From positions 1 through 47,421 of the forward strand of contig JAIQFY010000041.1 of assembly GCA_020072965.1 (NCBI GenBank): 47,421 nt of DNA. Direction: 5' to 3'. Under the pieces are notes generated by a model, which was not told the DNA's origin, did not search any database, and saw nothing but the letters and a program-made list of their open reading frames with translations. This document shows, piece after piece, positions 25,226-34,571 of this stretch. Both the position numbers and the translations under genes were made by a program. The stretch's first letter is position 1. Every line of letters starts with the position of its first letter. The stretch is from Terriglobia bacterium. Lineage in GTDB: Bacteria; Acidobacteriota; Terriglobia; JAIQFV01.

Positions 25226-26494
25226 ATGAAAAGGCTGTTGAATAGAGCTCCTCTTATTGTGTTTCTGTTAACGATGCTTTTCAGCGCGGCAGGCTCGGCG
25301 CAAGAGCCTGGTAAAATTCCGCTGCCCCTTCAGGGGCCAACCGATATGCCAGCCCCGAATCCCAAGGGAAGCAATCCGAAACCCGGGGATGCCGAAAGGA
25401 CTCTTCTCGCTGCGTTCGACAACTACGAAGTCGTTGGCATGAGCGCCGCGCACGGCAATAAGGATCTAGACGATTTTATTCTCCACCTCATCCGCAATCC
25501 CGCCTTTCCGAGCAAGGTCAACGTGGTCGCCGTGGAATGCGGCAATTCGCTATACCAGCCCGCCCTTGACCGATATATTGCGGGCGCCGATGTGCCATCG
25601 TCCGAAATACGGCAGGTTTGGCGCAACACCACCCAGCCAATGTGTGGCTTGTCCGGCTTTTACGAGGCGTTTTTCCCTTTGGTTCGCAGGATCAATCAAA
25701 CGCTGCCATCGGAAAAGAAGCTCCGCGTGCTGGCGTGCGACCCTCCCATTGACTGGAGCAAAATAAAGAGCCCTGGGGACTACGGACGAGGACAATACCT
25801 GATGCGCGACGTCAGCATTGCCTCTGTGATGGAAAAGGAAGTGCTCTCGAAACGCCGCAAGGCGCTCATGCTCTTTGGCACAGCACATCTTTTTCATGTG
25901 GGAAACACAGCAGTCGGACTCTATGAGAAAGATTATCCGGGCGTGACCCTGGTGATTGCCGATCACACGGGATTTGGTAACTGGACACCTCTGGCGCAGT
26001 ACAACGGGGAGTTTGAGGCGCGAATGGCGACCTGGCCCGTTCCATCGCTCGTACAGATGAAAGGCACCTGGCTGGCAGACTTACTGGACCTGACTCACAC
26101 TACGGGGAACGTCTTCTTCGGGGTAGCAGATAGCGGCAAGCTTCCGGCAGGCCCAGTTCCACCGAAAGGTACCTTCTCAGAAATACCGGTCGAAGCGGAA
26201 GCCAAATTCTCGAAAATGGTGGATGCTTATCTCTATCTTGGCCCCAGGGATTTGTTGCTGAATGAACCAACGCCAGCGGAAATTGTCATGGACAAAGATT
26301 ACATGACCGAACTCCGGCGAAGAGCAGCGATCATGGGAGGTGGACCGATGGCAGACCAGGCGAATCCAGAAAAACTCTCCGAGCGTCATTCCAATCCGTT
26401 CTTCTACGACCCGGACGAACTCCAGAAACTAATGCAACCTCTCCGCAGCATTTCACCGCCGTCAGGCAAGGAGAAAATGAAAGGGGTCGAATGA
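25226..26494 (+). CDS. Secreted EreA/ChaN-like (haem-binding/esterase fold) protein
   Basis: The 422 residues start at the ATG at 25226, with AAGGAG nine bases upstream. The N-terminus is a signal peptide (APLIVFLLTMLFSAAGSAQ). The mature part distantly resembles the erythromycin esterase/ChaN/TraB superfamily: GMSAAHGNKD near residue 75, VVAVECGNSLYQPALDRYIAG, and LMLFGTAHLFHVGN. The exact GExxHG of true macrolide esterases is not conserved, so esterase activity is doubtful. The last five codons (MKGVE) and the stop come from a RAYT 1 repeat, so the natural C-terminus was probably altered. It lies as cargo between two direct repeat copies. Confidence 0.7.
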   Translation: MKRLLNRAPLIVFLLTMLFSAAGSAQEPGKIPLPLQGPTDMPAPNPKGSNPKPGDAERTLLAAFDNYEVVGMSAAHGNKDLDDFILHLIRNPAFPSKVNVVAVECGNSLYQPALDRYIAGADVPSSEIRQVWRNTTQPMCGLSGFYEAFFPLVRRINQTLPSEKKLRVLACDPPIDWSKIKSPGDYGRGQYLMRDVSIASVMEKEVLSKRRKALMLFGTAHLFHVGNTAVGLYEKDYPGVTLVIADHTGFGNWTPLAQYNGEFEARMATWPVPSLVQMKGTWLADLLDLTHTTGNVFFGVADSGKLPAGPVPPKGTFSEIPVEAEAKFSKMVDAYLYLGPRDLLLNEPTPAEIVMDKDYMTELRRRAAIMGGGPMADQANPEKLSERHSNPFFYDPDELQKLMQPLRSISPPSGKEKMKGVE

Positions 26495-26513
26495 AAGGGG
26501 TCGTATCTTTGCA
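26476..26513 (+). repeat. RAYT 1 repeat, fourth copy, with a 14-bp tandem duplication
   Basis: AATGAAAGGGGTCG occurs twice in tandem (26476-26489 and 26490-26503). The second unit continues as the full GGGGTCGTATCTTTGCA (26497-26513). The end of the EreA/ChaN-like gene is read through the first unit and stops in the second. Confidence 0.85.
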
Positions 26514-26515
26514 AT

Positions 26516-26712
26516 CTACAATTGGGATTGGGCCTGGCGGAAGATCTCGGCTAAGTGCTGGTCTGTCTCCATTTTTTCTTCGAACCGACGGATGGCCCCG
26601 GAGATGGTGACATAGTCCAGCCCGCCCGCGAAAGCGCCCAACTGTTTGAGTCTCAGTCCCCCATAACGGAACGCCAGAGTCAAGACCAGGTTGCGTCCCC
26701 AGTCATCATCTC
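26516..26712 (-). pseudogene. C-terminal remnant of a RAYT 1-type transposase
   Basis: On the minus strand the frame reads DDWGRNLVLTLAFRYGG, LKQLGAFAGGLDYVTIS and so on to the stop at 26516, clearly related to the C-terminal 63 residues of RAYT 1. The rest of the gene is missing; upstream bases (26713-26812) have no match. It is preceded by a repeat copy in the same relation as in element 1, so it is the 3' end of a lost element. A start codon at 26770 exists but belongs to unrelated sequence. Confidence 0.8.
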
Positions 26713-26812
26713 CGGGAGGGGGAGTGAACGAGTTATTAGTGCTTGCACCGCCGAGACGCAAAGTATTCAAGGCGTGGGCAGCTGTCTTCGCGCCTTAGCG
26801 GTGTCCTTCCCG

Positions 26813-28447
26813 CTATTCCCACTCGATCGTCGACGGCGGCTTGGAAGAGATGTCGTACACCACGCGGTTGACACCCTTGACTTCGTTGACGATGCGCGAG
26901 GAGGTTTTCTCGAGGACTTCATAGGGCAGGCGGACCCAGTCGGCGGTCATGCCATCGAGGGAATGGACGGCGCGGATCGCAACAACGTTCTCATAGGTGC
27001 GCGCGTCTCCCATCACCCCCACCGACTGGACGGGAAGCAACACGGCAAAGGATTGCCAGATTTTTGTGTACAGCCCGGCCCGTTTGATTTCATCCACGAC
27101 GATTTCGTCCGCGTCACGCAGAATCCGGAGGCGCTCCTCGGTGACCTCTCCGAGAATTCTGACGGCCAGGCCAGGGCCGGGAAAGGGCTGGCGTTGAAGA
27201 ATTTCTTCCGGCAGCCCGAGGGTCCGTCCCACTTCGCGCACCTCATCCTTGAACAGTTCGCGGAGCGGTTCGATCAGTTTCAAGTTCATCTTCTCGGGAA
27301 GTCCGCCCACGTTGTGGTGCGACTTGATGGTCACCGACGGCCCCTTCACTGAGACCGACTCAATGACGTCCGGGTAGAGAGTTCCTTGTACCAGGAACAG
27401 GGGCAGGTTTCCGGCGGGATGTTGCAGCGCCAGATCCCGCGCGGCCTGTTCAAAAACGGCGATGAACTCGGCGCCAATGATTTTGCGCTTCTGTTCCGGA
27501 TCGGTGATACCGCGAAGCTTTTGGAGGAAGTGGCCGCTCGCGTCGATGCCCACGATATTCAGTTTCCGTTTGTCCTCCCGGATTGAGCCCAGGTTCGACA
27601 ATCGCTCAAGGACCTTGGAGTACTCATCTTTCCGGAGTACCCCGTTGTTGACGAAGATACAGGTGAGCTGATCCCCGATCGCCCGGTGGACGATGGTGGC
27701 TGCGACCGCCGAATCGACGCCGCCGCTCAGCGCGCAGACCACTCGCGCTTCTCCCACCTGCTCCCGGATCCGTCGAACCGCTTCTTCCACAAACCGCGCC
27801 GGCGTCCAGGTGCCGTGGCAACCGCAAATCTTCAAGACGAAGTTTTCCAGGATCTTGCGGCCCTGCTCCGTGTGGGCCACCTCGGGATGGAACTGGAGGC
27901 CATAAAGCTTTCGTTGCGGGTCCTCGGCGGCCGCAATGATGTCCCCCGAGGTTGCCACGGTTTTAAACCCCGGCGGTGGCCGGGCAATATGATCGCCATG
28001 GCTCATCCAGGCGGTCGAGGTTTTTTTAGTGCCTTCAAGCAGCGCGCTCTCCCCGCAGACCGCAAGTTCCGCCCGGCCGTACTCTCGACGCTCGGACTTT
28101 CCCACCTGCCCGCCCAGTTCATGCGTCATCAGTTGGAGGCCATAACAAATCCCGAGGACAGGAGCCGATTTTTTACCGGATCCCTGAGTCAAGGAGAGGT
28201 ATTGCGGATCGCACCGCAGCGAGCCTTCTGCCAGCACGGAATCCGGTCCTCCCGAAAGGATAATGCCTTGCGGCTGCTGTCCCATGGCTTGGTCGAACGG
28301 GAAGGTGCAGGGAACAATTTCGCAGTAAACGTGCAGTTCGCGGATACGCCGCGCAATCAACTGGGTGTATTGCGACCCAAAATCCAGGATGAGAATTTTT
28401 TCCTGCTCGGTGTGGGGCGTAGGATGTTCCTCTTTGTTACCGTGCAA
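26813..28447 (-). CDS. guaA: GMP synthase (glutamine-hydrolysing)
   Basis: It converts XMP to GMP with glutamine and ATP. The glutaminase domain (about 10-205) begins [20 protein letters not shown] and has the nucleophile in GICYGLQLM and the His/Glu of [10 protein letters not shown]. The ATP-pyrophosphatase domain has the P-loop [14 protein letters not shown], and the dimerisation domain ends [13 protein letters not shown]. The best start is TTG at 28447 (544 residues, AAGAGG just upstream), overlapping the aminotransferase end by 11 bases. The longer open frame to 28627 runs inside that gene. Its last bases are duplicated in the island. The gene converges on the M16 pair across the island. 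Confidence 0.95.
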   Translation of the reverse strand: MHGNKEEHPTPHTEQEKILILDFGSQYTQLIARRIRELHVYCEIVPCTFPFDQAMGQQPQGIILSGGPDSVLAEGSLRCDPQYLSLTQGSGKKSAPVLGICYGLQLMTHELGGQVGKSERREYGRAELAVCGESALLEGTKKTSTAWMSHGDHIARPPPGFKTVATSGDIIAAAEDPQRKLYGLQFHPEVAHTEQGRKILENFVLKICGCHGTWTPARFVEEAVRRIREQVGEARVVCALSGGVDSAVAATIVHRAIGDQLTCIFVNNGVLRKDEYSKVLERLSNLGSIREDKRKLNIVGIDASGHFLQKLRGITDPEQKRKIIGAEFIAVFEQAARDLALQHPAGNLPLFLVQGTLYPDVIESVSVKGPSVTIKSHHNVGGLPEKMNLKLIEPLRELFKDEVREVGRTLGLPEEILQRQPFPGPGLAVRILGEVTEERLRILRDADEIVVDEIKRAGLYTKIWQSFAVLLPVQSVGVMGDARTYENVVAIRAVHSLDGMTADWVRLPYEVLEKTSSRIVNEVKGVNRVVYDISSKPPSTIEWE

Positions 28448-29696
28448 TGACCTCTTGGGGTGACGGGTCGATCGCCGGGAGATGTTTCCGAATGGCCTCT
28501 CCGAGGCGGCGAATGCCTTCTTCAATATTGGATTCCGTTTCCTTGGAAAACGCCAGCCGCATGGTGTTGGTACCCGACCCGTCCACGAAAAAGGGCTGTC
28601 CGATAACGAAGGACACATTGTACTCATCCATCGCGGTGGTGAGCAGGGCCAGGGTGTCGAACCCCTCCGGGAAGGTGACTAGGACAAACAGCCCGCCGTG
28701 CGGTCGGTTCCACTTGACCTCCCTGGGGAAATACTTTTCGAGCGCAGCCAGCATGGCTTGGCATCGCGATTCGTAGAACGACCGGATGACCGGAACATGC
28801 CGATCGATCAGGTTGTCTCGCAGGCACCGGTAAATAATTCGCTGGTCGAGGGAACTTCCGCAGATGTCTCCTACCTGTTTGGCGAACTCCATTTTGTGGA
28901 TAATCTCGGGGTGAGCGATCGTCCAGGCTCCACGCAGTCCCGCCGCCAGCAACTTCGAAAAGGTCCCAAGATAAATGACGTTCTGTTCGGTGTCGAACGA
29001 CTTGATCGGAACCAGCGAGGCGGGATCCACTCCAGTGAAGTAAATTTCCCCATACGGGTCATCCTCGACCAACAGGATGTTCTCACGCTGGAGGATCTCC
29101 AGCAGTCGAGGGCGGCGCTCCCACCGCAAGGTCACCCCGGAGGGATTCTGGAAATTCGGGATGGAGTACATGAGCTTGATGCGCTGGCCGGCCTGTCGGA
29201 CCTGAAGAATTTTTTCTTCCAGATCTTCCAGCACGATTCCGCCCTCATCATGCTTCACTCCGACCAGGTTGGCGCGGTAGTTGGTGTACGAGACGATGGC
29301 GCCCACATAGCTGGGCAATTCGAACAGAACGACGTCACCGGGATCCAGGAAGATGCGGCCCATGAGATCAATCCCCTGCGCGGAACCGTTGGTGATGATG
29401 ATATTTTCGGGGCGCACCCCCTTGACCTGCCGCCGTTCCATGAATGGACACAGCGCCTCGATCAGCTTGGTATGACCCACGGTCAGACCATATTGCAGCG
29501 CGTTGGCGCCCTCGTCGCGCAGGATCTCCTGGGCAAACTGCGAAATCTCGGTGATCGGAAAGGTCTCCGGATTGGGCATGCCCCCGGAAAACGCGATGAT
29601 ACCTTGTTTCAGTGCGAACTTTGACATGGCGCGGATTGCATTCTCACGCATGACCCGGGCATCTTTTGAAAAGTAGTATTGCAGATCAGTGCTCAT
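28437..29696 (-). CDS. PLP-dependent aminotransferase, class I/II (LysN/2-aminoadipate type)
   Basis: The 419 residues start at [10 protein letters not shown] (29696), overlapping the membrane-protein gene by 11 bases. The fold-type I features are visible: [14 protein letters not shown] near the N-terminus, [30 protein letters not shown], the [11 protein letters not shown] Asp for the PLP ring nitrogen, and the Schiff-base lysine in [15 protein letters not shown]. The pattern is that of the 2-aminoadipate/aromatic aminotransferase subfamily related to MocR regulators but without a DNA-binding domain. The substrate cannot be fixed. It sits just upstream of guaA. Confidence 0.92.
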   Translation of the reverse strand: MSTDLQYYFSKDARVMRENAIRAMSKFALKQGIIAFSGGMPNPETFPITEISQFAQEILRDEGANALQYGLTVGHTKLIEALCPFMERRQVKGVRPENIIITNGSAQGIDLMGRIFLDPGDVVLFELPSYVGAIVSYTNYRANLVGVKHDEGGIVLEDLEEKILQVRQAGQRIKLMYSIPNFQNPSGVTLRWERRPRLLEILQRENILLVEDDPYGEIYFTGVDPASLVPIKSFDTEQNVIYLGTFSKLLAAGLRGAWTIAHPEIIHKMEFAKQVGDICGSSLDQRIIYRCLRDNLIDRHVPVIRSFYESRCQAMLAALEKYFPREVKWNRPHGGLFVLVTFPEGFDTLALLTTAMDEYNVSFVIGQPFFVDGSGTNTMRLAFSKETESNIEEGIRRLGEAIRKHLPAIDPSPQEVIAR

Positions 29697-30669
29697 AGAT
29701 AATTTTCTCGGAAAGGGGGAGTGGATGGGATGCCACAATAGTTTGAGGTTCGAAAAGGCAGGCAAAGCTGGCCAGGTTCACCACAAAAAGGTAATACAAC
29801 AAAACACTCTGAATAAACCAGAAAACGACGCCGGTCGCTATGGCCAGGGGCATCGACACCGCGCCCAGAACAAAATTAGCTGCCATGTTCAGTAAACCAA
29901 AGATGAGGGCGGACAGGCATCTCAAGACAAAAATGACAAGGCCGATTCCAATGACGGCGCCAAATCTCCTCTGGATGACCTTAGCCGTGCGCCGGATCGA
30001 CGCGCTGAAAGAAAGCTCTTCAAACACCACGGCGATTTGTGCCATGTCGGTGACAAGGTCAATGACGGCCCAAATGAAGAACATCAGGGTTAGGCCCACG
30101 GTCACACACACAATCGTCACCCAAGGAGCGATGACGGCGGGAAGATGAACTCCCAAAAAGACTGATCCCCAGAATACCCCTACACTGAGGATCACGACGA
30201 GCGCTGAGAAAAACACATAAGTGAAATTCACCATTCCAATGCGGCCGAAAAAAGACCGGATGTCCTTTGAAAAACCGCGCCCGGTGGAATTCGAACTTCC
30301 ATTTTGCCGCTCCCGCTCGAAGGCATCCGCCAGCATCCCGACGATGCCAGGGCGGAAAACAGAGGCAAACAGCAGCCACATCACGCCGGAAAAAATACTG
30401 ACAAACAGGAACAAGTGCCAGAGGTCCGGTCCATAGCGGATCAGCAGCCGCTGAACCTCCGCCGAGACAAAGACCGGGACCTTGGAACGGAGCATTTTCA
30501 GCTCGGGATCGGAGAGGATCACATTCTTGAGAAAAAAGCTGGATCCGGTGAGGATGACAAGCACGACAAGGATGGTGAATGCTGTGCGCCAGATCGTTTC
30601 GATGGCACCGATACCGGGGTATCGACGGGCGATGCGAAAGCCGGCTCGAACGGCGTCAAATGTCGTCAT
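29686..30669 (-). CDS. Multi-pass membrane protein, unknown function
   Basis: The 327 residues contain about six hydrophobic segments: near residues 28-50 (AFTILVVLVILTGSSFFL), 85-105, 150-170, 180-205, 245-265 and 275-310. The soluble N-terminus includes FDAVRAGFRIARRYPGIG. No enzyme or transporter motif is recognised. It lies between pssA and the aminotransferase, and its end overlaps the latter by 11 bases, so they are likely one transcript. Confidence 0.75.
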   Translation of the reverse strand: MTTFDAVRAGFRIARRYPGIGAIETIWRTAFTILVVLVILTGSSFFLKNVILSDPELKMLRSKVPVFVSAEVQRLLIRYGPDLWHLFLFVSIFSGVMWLLFASVFRPGIVGMLADAFERERQNGSSNSTGRGFSKDIRSFFGRIGMVNFTYVFFSALVVILSVGVFWGSVFLGVHLPAVIAPWVTIVCVTVGLTLMFFIWAVIDLVTDMAQIAVVFEELSFSASIRRTAKVIQRRFGAVIGIGLVIFVLRCLSALIFGLLNMAANFVLGAVSMPLAIATGVVFWFIQSVLLYYLFVVNLASFACLFEPQTIVASHPLPLSEKIIYEH

Positions 30670-30789
30670 AAGGTTTAGAATTCAACAAGGCAGCGCCGCT
30701 TCTGCCAGCGGCGAACGGAGCTGAGGAGTCAGTCCCCACAGTGGGGTAGTTCCTCATCCCGATCCGTCTTGAGCCCGGCTCGTCGGTCC

Positions 30790-31671
30790 TTACGAGACAC
30801 GATGAGTCTGCTCCTGCGGACTGCGGTCCGCGATCGTTCGCCGGGGATGCAACATGCCAATGATCTTGGAAAACGGTCCTGAGAATGCGTAGATCGACGC
30901 AAGAATGAGCAGGACGTATTCCGAATAATAGTAGATGGCCCCAATCAACAAGGCGATCCCAATAACCAGCACGAAGGGTTTGCGGCTGCGCAGATCCAGG
31001 TCCTTGAAGCTCGGATACCGGATCGTGGAAACCATGAGGAAGGCCAGCACGGCCAGGATGGCGATCCACGCGGCGCTGAGCTGCCATTCGGTCAGGCTAT
31101 TGAACTTGAAAACTCCCGAAATGAAATGGACGACTGCGGCAATAAAAGCCGCTGCGGCAGGAATGGGCATCCCCACAAAATGCTTCTTCCTGGGCAACTG
31201 GGCGGTGTGCTCGGGATTTCCGCTCTGGATGTTGAATCGGGCCAGCCTCGCCGCTCCACAAATGAGATAGGCAAACGTAATCACCCAGCCGATTTGGTTT
31301 ATGTTTTTTGCGGCGTGAGAACCTTCGACCGGCACGACGGAACGGATGCCCCACATGAAGGCCAGTACCGCGGGGGCGATGCCAAAGGTGATGACGTCGG
31401 CAAGGGAATCAAATTCCAGGCCAAACGCACTGGTGGAGTTCGTCATCCGGGCGATCCGTCCATCCAGGCCGTCGAACAGGATCGCGAATCCGATCGCCAC
31501 CGCCGCCGCATTGAAATCCCCTTTCATGGAGCTGATGATGGCGTAATAGCCGCAGAAGATATTGGCCGTTGTAAAGAGACTGGGGAGGACGTAGATACCC
31601 CGCCGGAAACGCTTGCTCCGGACGGGCCGGCGTTCTCTCAGTGGATCGTTATTGGGGTCGTCCATGTCCAT
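30790..31671 (-). CDS. pssA: CDP-diacylglycerol-serine O-phosphatidyltransferase
   Basis: It makes phosphatidylserine from CDP-diacylglycerol and serine in the membrane, the step before psd. From the ATG at 31671 the protein has 293 residues. The CDP-alcohol phosphatidyltransferase signature DG-x2-AR-x8-G-x3-D-x3-D appears as DGLDGRIARMTN followed by FGLEFDSLADVITFG. About eight TM segments follow. A nearby ATG at 31665 is an equally possible start; neither has a strong ribosome-binding site. It follows psd by 85 bases in the same orientation. Confidence 0.94.
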   Translation of the reverse strand: MDMDDPNNDPLRERRPVRSKRFRRGIYVLPSLFTTANIFCGYYAIISSMKGDFNAAAVAIGFAILFDGLDGRIARMTNSTSAFGLEFDSLADVITFGIAPAVLAFMWGIRSVVPVEGSHAAKNINQIGWVITFAYLICGAARLARFNIQSGNPEHTAQLPRKKHFVGMPIPAAAAFIAAVVHFISGVFKFNSLTEWQLSAAWIAILAVLAFLMVSTIRYPSFKDLDLRSRKPFVLVIGIALLIGAIYYYSEYVLLILASIYAFSGPFSKIIGMLHPRRTIADRSPQEQTHRVS

Positions 31672-31756
31672 GGCAGAATGAATTTGCTCTCTGGGGAGCC
31701 GGTCGCGAGCCCGGCCGGCGCGATGCACCCGAGTGCTCCGCGTGAGGAACGGCTAA

Positions 31757-32380
31757 TTATTCTCCCTTCAAACGGGCAATCGTGCTCGCCCCTCCACGCA
31801 CGTGCTCGCCCACCCTCACCCTCACCTCGGCGTCGGGCGGCAGGAGACAATCCGTCTTCGATCCGAACTTGATCAATCCGATACGTTCGCCTCGGAGGAC
31901 CGTGTCTCCCTCTCCTTTGTAACACACAATGCGACGTGCAATCAAACCGGCGATCTGAGCGACCTCCACGACCGCGGTCCTGCCGGCGATGGTCAATCGA
32001 TTCTGTTCGTTTTCCATCGATACGGATTTCTTGAAGGCCGCTTCAAACTTTCCCTTCTGATACCGCACCGAGGTGACACGCCCGGCAATGGGCGAGCGGT
32101 TGATGTGGACGTCAAAGACGGAAAGGAAGATCCCGATCCGGACCCGTGACGCCCCGCCGACATTCACGGGTTCAACTTCCATGACCCGACCATCGGCGGG
32201 AGAGACGACCGCGAGCGGGTCGGCGGGTATCTCCCGCTCGGGATCCCGGAAAAAATAGAGGATGAACAAAGTGAGCGCGAGAGACACCCCGGAGGCGGTC
32301 AACCAGTGCAGGAAATAAAGAAGAAGGGTTGCGACAAGGAGGGGGAGCACAAAGATCCACGCGTCCTTAGCGATTCTCAT
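31757..32380 (-). CDS. psd: Phosphatidylserine decarboxylase, short (archaeal-type) form
   Basis: It decarboxylates phosphatidylserine to phosphatidylethanolamine. The 207-residue form has two N-terminal TM segments (about 8-45), VVSPADGRVMEVE, and FLSVFDVHINRSP. The self-cleavage site is in IKFGSKTD, where the Ser becomes the pyruvoyl group. This is the short PSD-A type, usually paired with a nearby pssA as here, unlike the 320-residue E. coli enzyme. Confidence 0.95.
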   Translation of the reverse strand: MRIAKDAWIFVLPLLVATLLLYFLHWLTASGVSLALTLFILYFFRDPEREIPADPLAVVSPADGRVMEVEPVNVGGASRVRIGIFLSVFDVHINRSPIAGRVTSVRYQKGKFEAAFKKSVSMENEQNRLTIAGRTAVVEVAQIAGLIARRIVCYKGEGDTVLRGERIGLIKFGSKTDCLLPPDAEVRVRVGEHVRGGASTIARLKGE

Positions 32381-32475
32381 GCGGATCCCCCATCATCCTT
32401 TCCTTACGGTGACACAAGCTTCAGTCGGGCTTTTTTAAGGCTGGATACGAGGTCGGGCACAGTCGCCTGACGGGA

Positions 32476-32507
32476 GAAACAAAAAGTGGGGGCTGTTCAC
32501 CCCCACT
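32476..32507 (-). terminator. Rho-independent terminator after the YdcH-like gene
   Basis: AGTGGGGG (32485-32492) and CCCCCACT (32500-32507) form an 8-bp GC-rich stem with a 7-base loop. On the minus strand it is followed by TTTTTG. It lies about 95 bases after the YdcH-like stop and before psd. Confidence 0.85.
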
Positions 32508-32599
32508 CTGTTTCCGAAATAATTGAATTGTGAAAACCACTTGATCCAACAATCGTATGGGTCCGCAAATGCAATTCGTGATGGAATCCGCGGGATCCT

Positions 32600-32842
32600 T
32601 CAGTTGGCGACAGGCTGCTGGCGGTGTTTTTGGATCAGGAATTCCATTTGATCCTTCATCTGGAGCTTCAGTTTCTTGAGATTCACTTCCTCCAGCTTTT
32701 CTTCTTCGGTGAGGTAAGACTTGTGAGTCAGTTTTTCCAGTGCCTCGGAATAGCGAGAGTGTTTTTGAGCCAGTCGGCGAAAATCCTCGCTATCCCGCAT
32801 CAATCGTTCTTTGATGACATCCGTGGCATTGGCCTCAGCCAT
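32600..32842 (-). CDS. YdcH/DUF465-like small helical protein
   Basis: The 80 residues start at the ATG at 32842 behind a strong AGGAGG site; the frame to 32899 has none. It is all helical and charged: MRDSEDFRRLAQKHSRYSEALEKL, broken by THKSYLTEEEKLEEVNLKKLK, then KDQMEFLIQKH. This is the DUF465 pattern of short coiled-coil proteins with no established function. It is followed by a terminator and so is its own transcript. Confidence 0.85.
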   Translation of the reverse strand: MAEANATDVIKERLMRDSEDFRRLAQKHSRYSEALEKLTHKSYLTEEEKLEEVNLKKLKLQMKDQMEFLIQKHRQQPVAN

Positions 32843-32899
32843 AACGGTCCTCCTAAGGTGGGAATTCAATGACTTCCTGCGCACCTCAAAGGCTAGCAC

Positions 32900-33118
32900 A
32901 GATTTTTGACCGGAGGCAACCGAATTTGGAGGGGTGGGGGGGATAGGGATGAGTCAGAAATCTCATCCATCGAGTATGGCAGGCGCGAGGTGAACGCCGC
33001 TTCAAAGAAGATCTATCGACAGTGGGGTCAAGCCAAAGTCGGAGCACGATCATTATGGCTATATCCTCGGGAGTAAAAACGAAACATATTCGACACCTTC
33101 TACTACTGAGGATGAGAG
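32900..33118. other. Gene-free stretch left of the palindromic element
   Basis: No gene is supported. The only structure seen is GGGGTCAA (33024-33031), inverted as TTGACCCC at 33223-33230 inside the neighbouring element. At 8 bp this could be chance. Confidence 0.4.
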
Positions 33119-33388
33119 AATATAGTGACGGGAAAGATTCCGAATCGCGGAATTACTGGGCCTCGCGGCTCTGCCGCTCATTATTGTGGAAAGGCTCGGC
33201 CTTTCCAGCTGACCCAAAGCTATTGACCCCTCTTGAGCCGCTAAAGCCCGCCGCCATTGGCGGCGGGCTTTAGCGATGCAAGGAAAAAAGAAAAAGAAGG
33301 CTCGCCACGGTAAGCCACAGGCTTACCGCAATAATGAGCGGCAGAGCCGCACAGCGTGCCCGAACTCCTCCAAGAGTGTCACTATATT
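33119..33388. repeat. 270-bp non-coding element made of nested inverted repeats
   Basis: Outer arms AATATAGTGAC (33119-33129) and GTCACTATATT (33378-33388) match exactly. Inside are a perfect 21-bp pair (33165-33185 with 33330-33350), an 8-bp hairpin GGAAAGGC-TCG-GCCTTTCC (33188-33206), and a 17-bp hairpin CGCTAAAGCCCGCCGCC with its complement (33239-33275). A further 8-bp hairpin, GGTAAGCC-ACA-GGCTTACC, lies at 33309-33327. No gene is present. It could be a MITE, a composite of REP-like units or a structured RNA. Confidence 0.85.
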
Positions 33389-33441
33389 TGATCATCATCA
33401 ATAGTGTTTGGGACCCGTAACGCTGCCCGGTCAGCCCCCGG

Positions 33442-34557
33442 TCACTTCTTCATTTTTATCTCTTGAAGCAGATGGGACAGATCGCCAGACATCACAGGAG
33501 AGTCCTCCCCTCCTGAGATCCAATACCGGCGGATCCAAACGGATCGGGGCTGCGAGCCACCCGTGATCGGTGTTACTGAGAGCACCTTATAATCCGCCCC
33601 GTCTAAATTGAACTGCACCTGGCCCCAGTAGCTCCGTCCTTCGATTGCTCCCTCAAAGGGGTGGAGTGCAAGAACAAACAATCCTTCCTTGGGAGCATAA
33701 AAGGCGACTGCGGGATCGTTTCCGGAAGCACTCATTGCTGATCCAGCCGCCAGCGTGGGAATGAGCTCTTCTTCTTTGACAAGGACAAATCCCCGAAGTG
33801 CGACTTCATTCTCTTTTAAAAACAGGGGGTTCTCCGTGAAACTCACAATGGGCCTCTCTTCCGAGATTCTGCCAGTTAGTTTCAGGTCGCCAAAGCCATT
33901 GACGGGGATTCGGAGGGTTTCTGGTGGTTTGTACCAAAACTCACGTTCCGGTGCCTTTTGGATGGCTGACTTCCTACCTATATCGTCAAGCCACCCATTA
34001 ACAGAGTATGCCCGGAGCCCCATGAAAACAGCATCTTTGCGAATCTCATGTGTGTACAAGACGCAGCCATTCTCAGTCTTGTTCTTGCCATCTGGATCTG
34101 ATGTGCGATCGGTAGCCAAGCTTGCACCGCCGAGTCTTCCTGAGCCCGGTCCTTCCAACGCATGAACCGACCAATGGGCATCCCCGGAATCTTCATCGCC
34201 GACCTCATACTCGAACCATGGCCCTCTGCTCTGTGCCCTTACCAGTTGCAAGCCCACAGCCAGCCCGATTATCACCATAACGCTCAGCACAACCGCAAAG
34301 CGCGGAACTGAAACGCCCCTCGTCAGTGCATAAAGCCACTGTCCACGGATTCGCGGCGGCGATGGCAGTGGGATGCGGTCTTCTACTTCGCGGCCTTCCG
34401 CGCTGGCGAGCAGACGCAACTCCGCGGCGATCTCAGCATAATCCCGCAGCCGATGGGTGCACGCCGGACACCCCATAATGTGTTGTGCCGCTTCGGGGGG
34501 AACACTTTCCCCGTCATGTAACATGGAAACAAAAAGTCCAGCTTGTTCGCAGTCCAT
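33442..34557 (-). CDS. Membrane-anchored anti-sigma factor-like protein
   Basis: The 371 residues start at MDCEQAG (34557) behind GGGAGG. The N-terminus is a zinc-binding anti-sigma domain with HIMGCPACTHRL (H-x3-C-x2-C, about residues 27-38). A TM segment follows (VVLSVMVIIGLAVGLQLV, about 89-106) and then a periplasmic part of about 250 residues with no known fold. It lies 14 bases after the ECF sigma gene. The pattern is that of a transmembrane regulator holding the sigma factor until an envelope signal arrives. Confidence 0.85.
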   Translation of the reverse strand: MDCEQAGLFVSMLHDGESVPPEAAQHIMGCPACTHRLRDYAEIAAELRLLASAEGREVEDRIPLPSPPRIRGQWLYALTRGVSVPRFAVVLSVMVIIGLAVGLQLVRAQSRGPWFEYEVGDEDSGDAHWSVHALEGPGSGRLGGASLATDRTSDPDGKNKTENGCVLYTHEIRKDAVFMGLRAYSVNGWLDDIGRKSAIQKAPEREFWYKPPETLRIPVNGFGDLKLTGRISEERPIVSFTENPLFLKENEVALRGFVLVKEEELIPTLAAGSAMSASGNDPAVAFYAPKEGLFVLALHPFEGAIEGRSYWGQVQFNLDGADYKVLSVTPITGGSQPRSVWIRRYWISGGEDSPVMSGDLSHLLQEIKMKK

Positions 34558-34571
34558 ACATCCTCCCGTGA

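Noticed and set aside
25226-26494. Macrolide resistance esterase
   Set aside because: The GExxHG motif needed for hydrolysis is not conserved; only the general fold pattern is suggested.
33022-33273. Open frame over the palindromic element
   Set aside because: It reads through perfect hairpins and has no ribosome-binding site; the DNA structure explains the sequence better.
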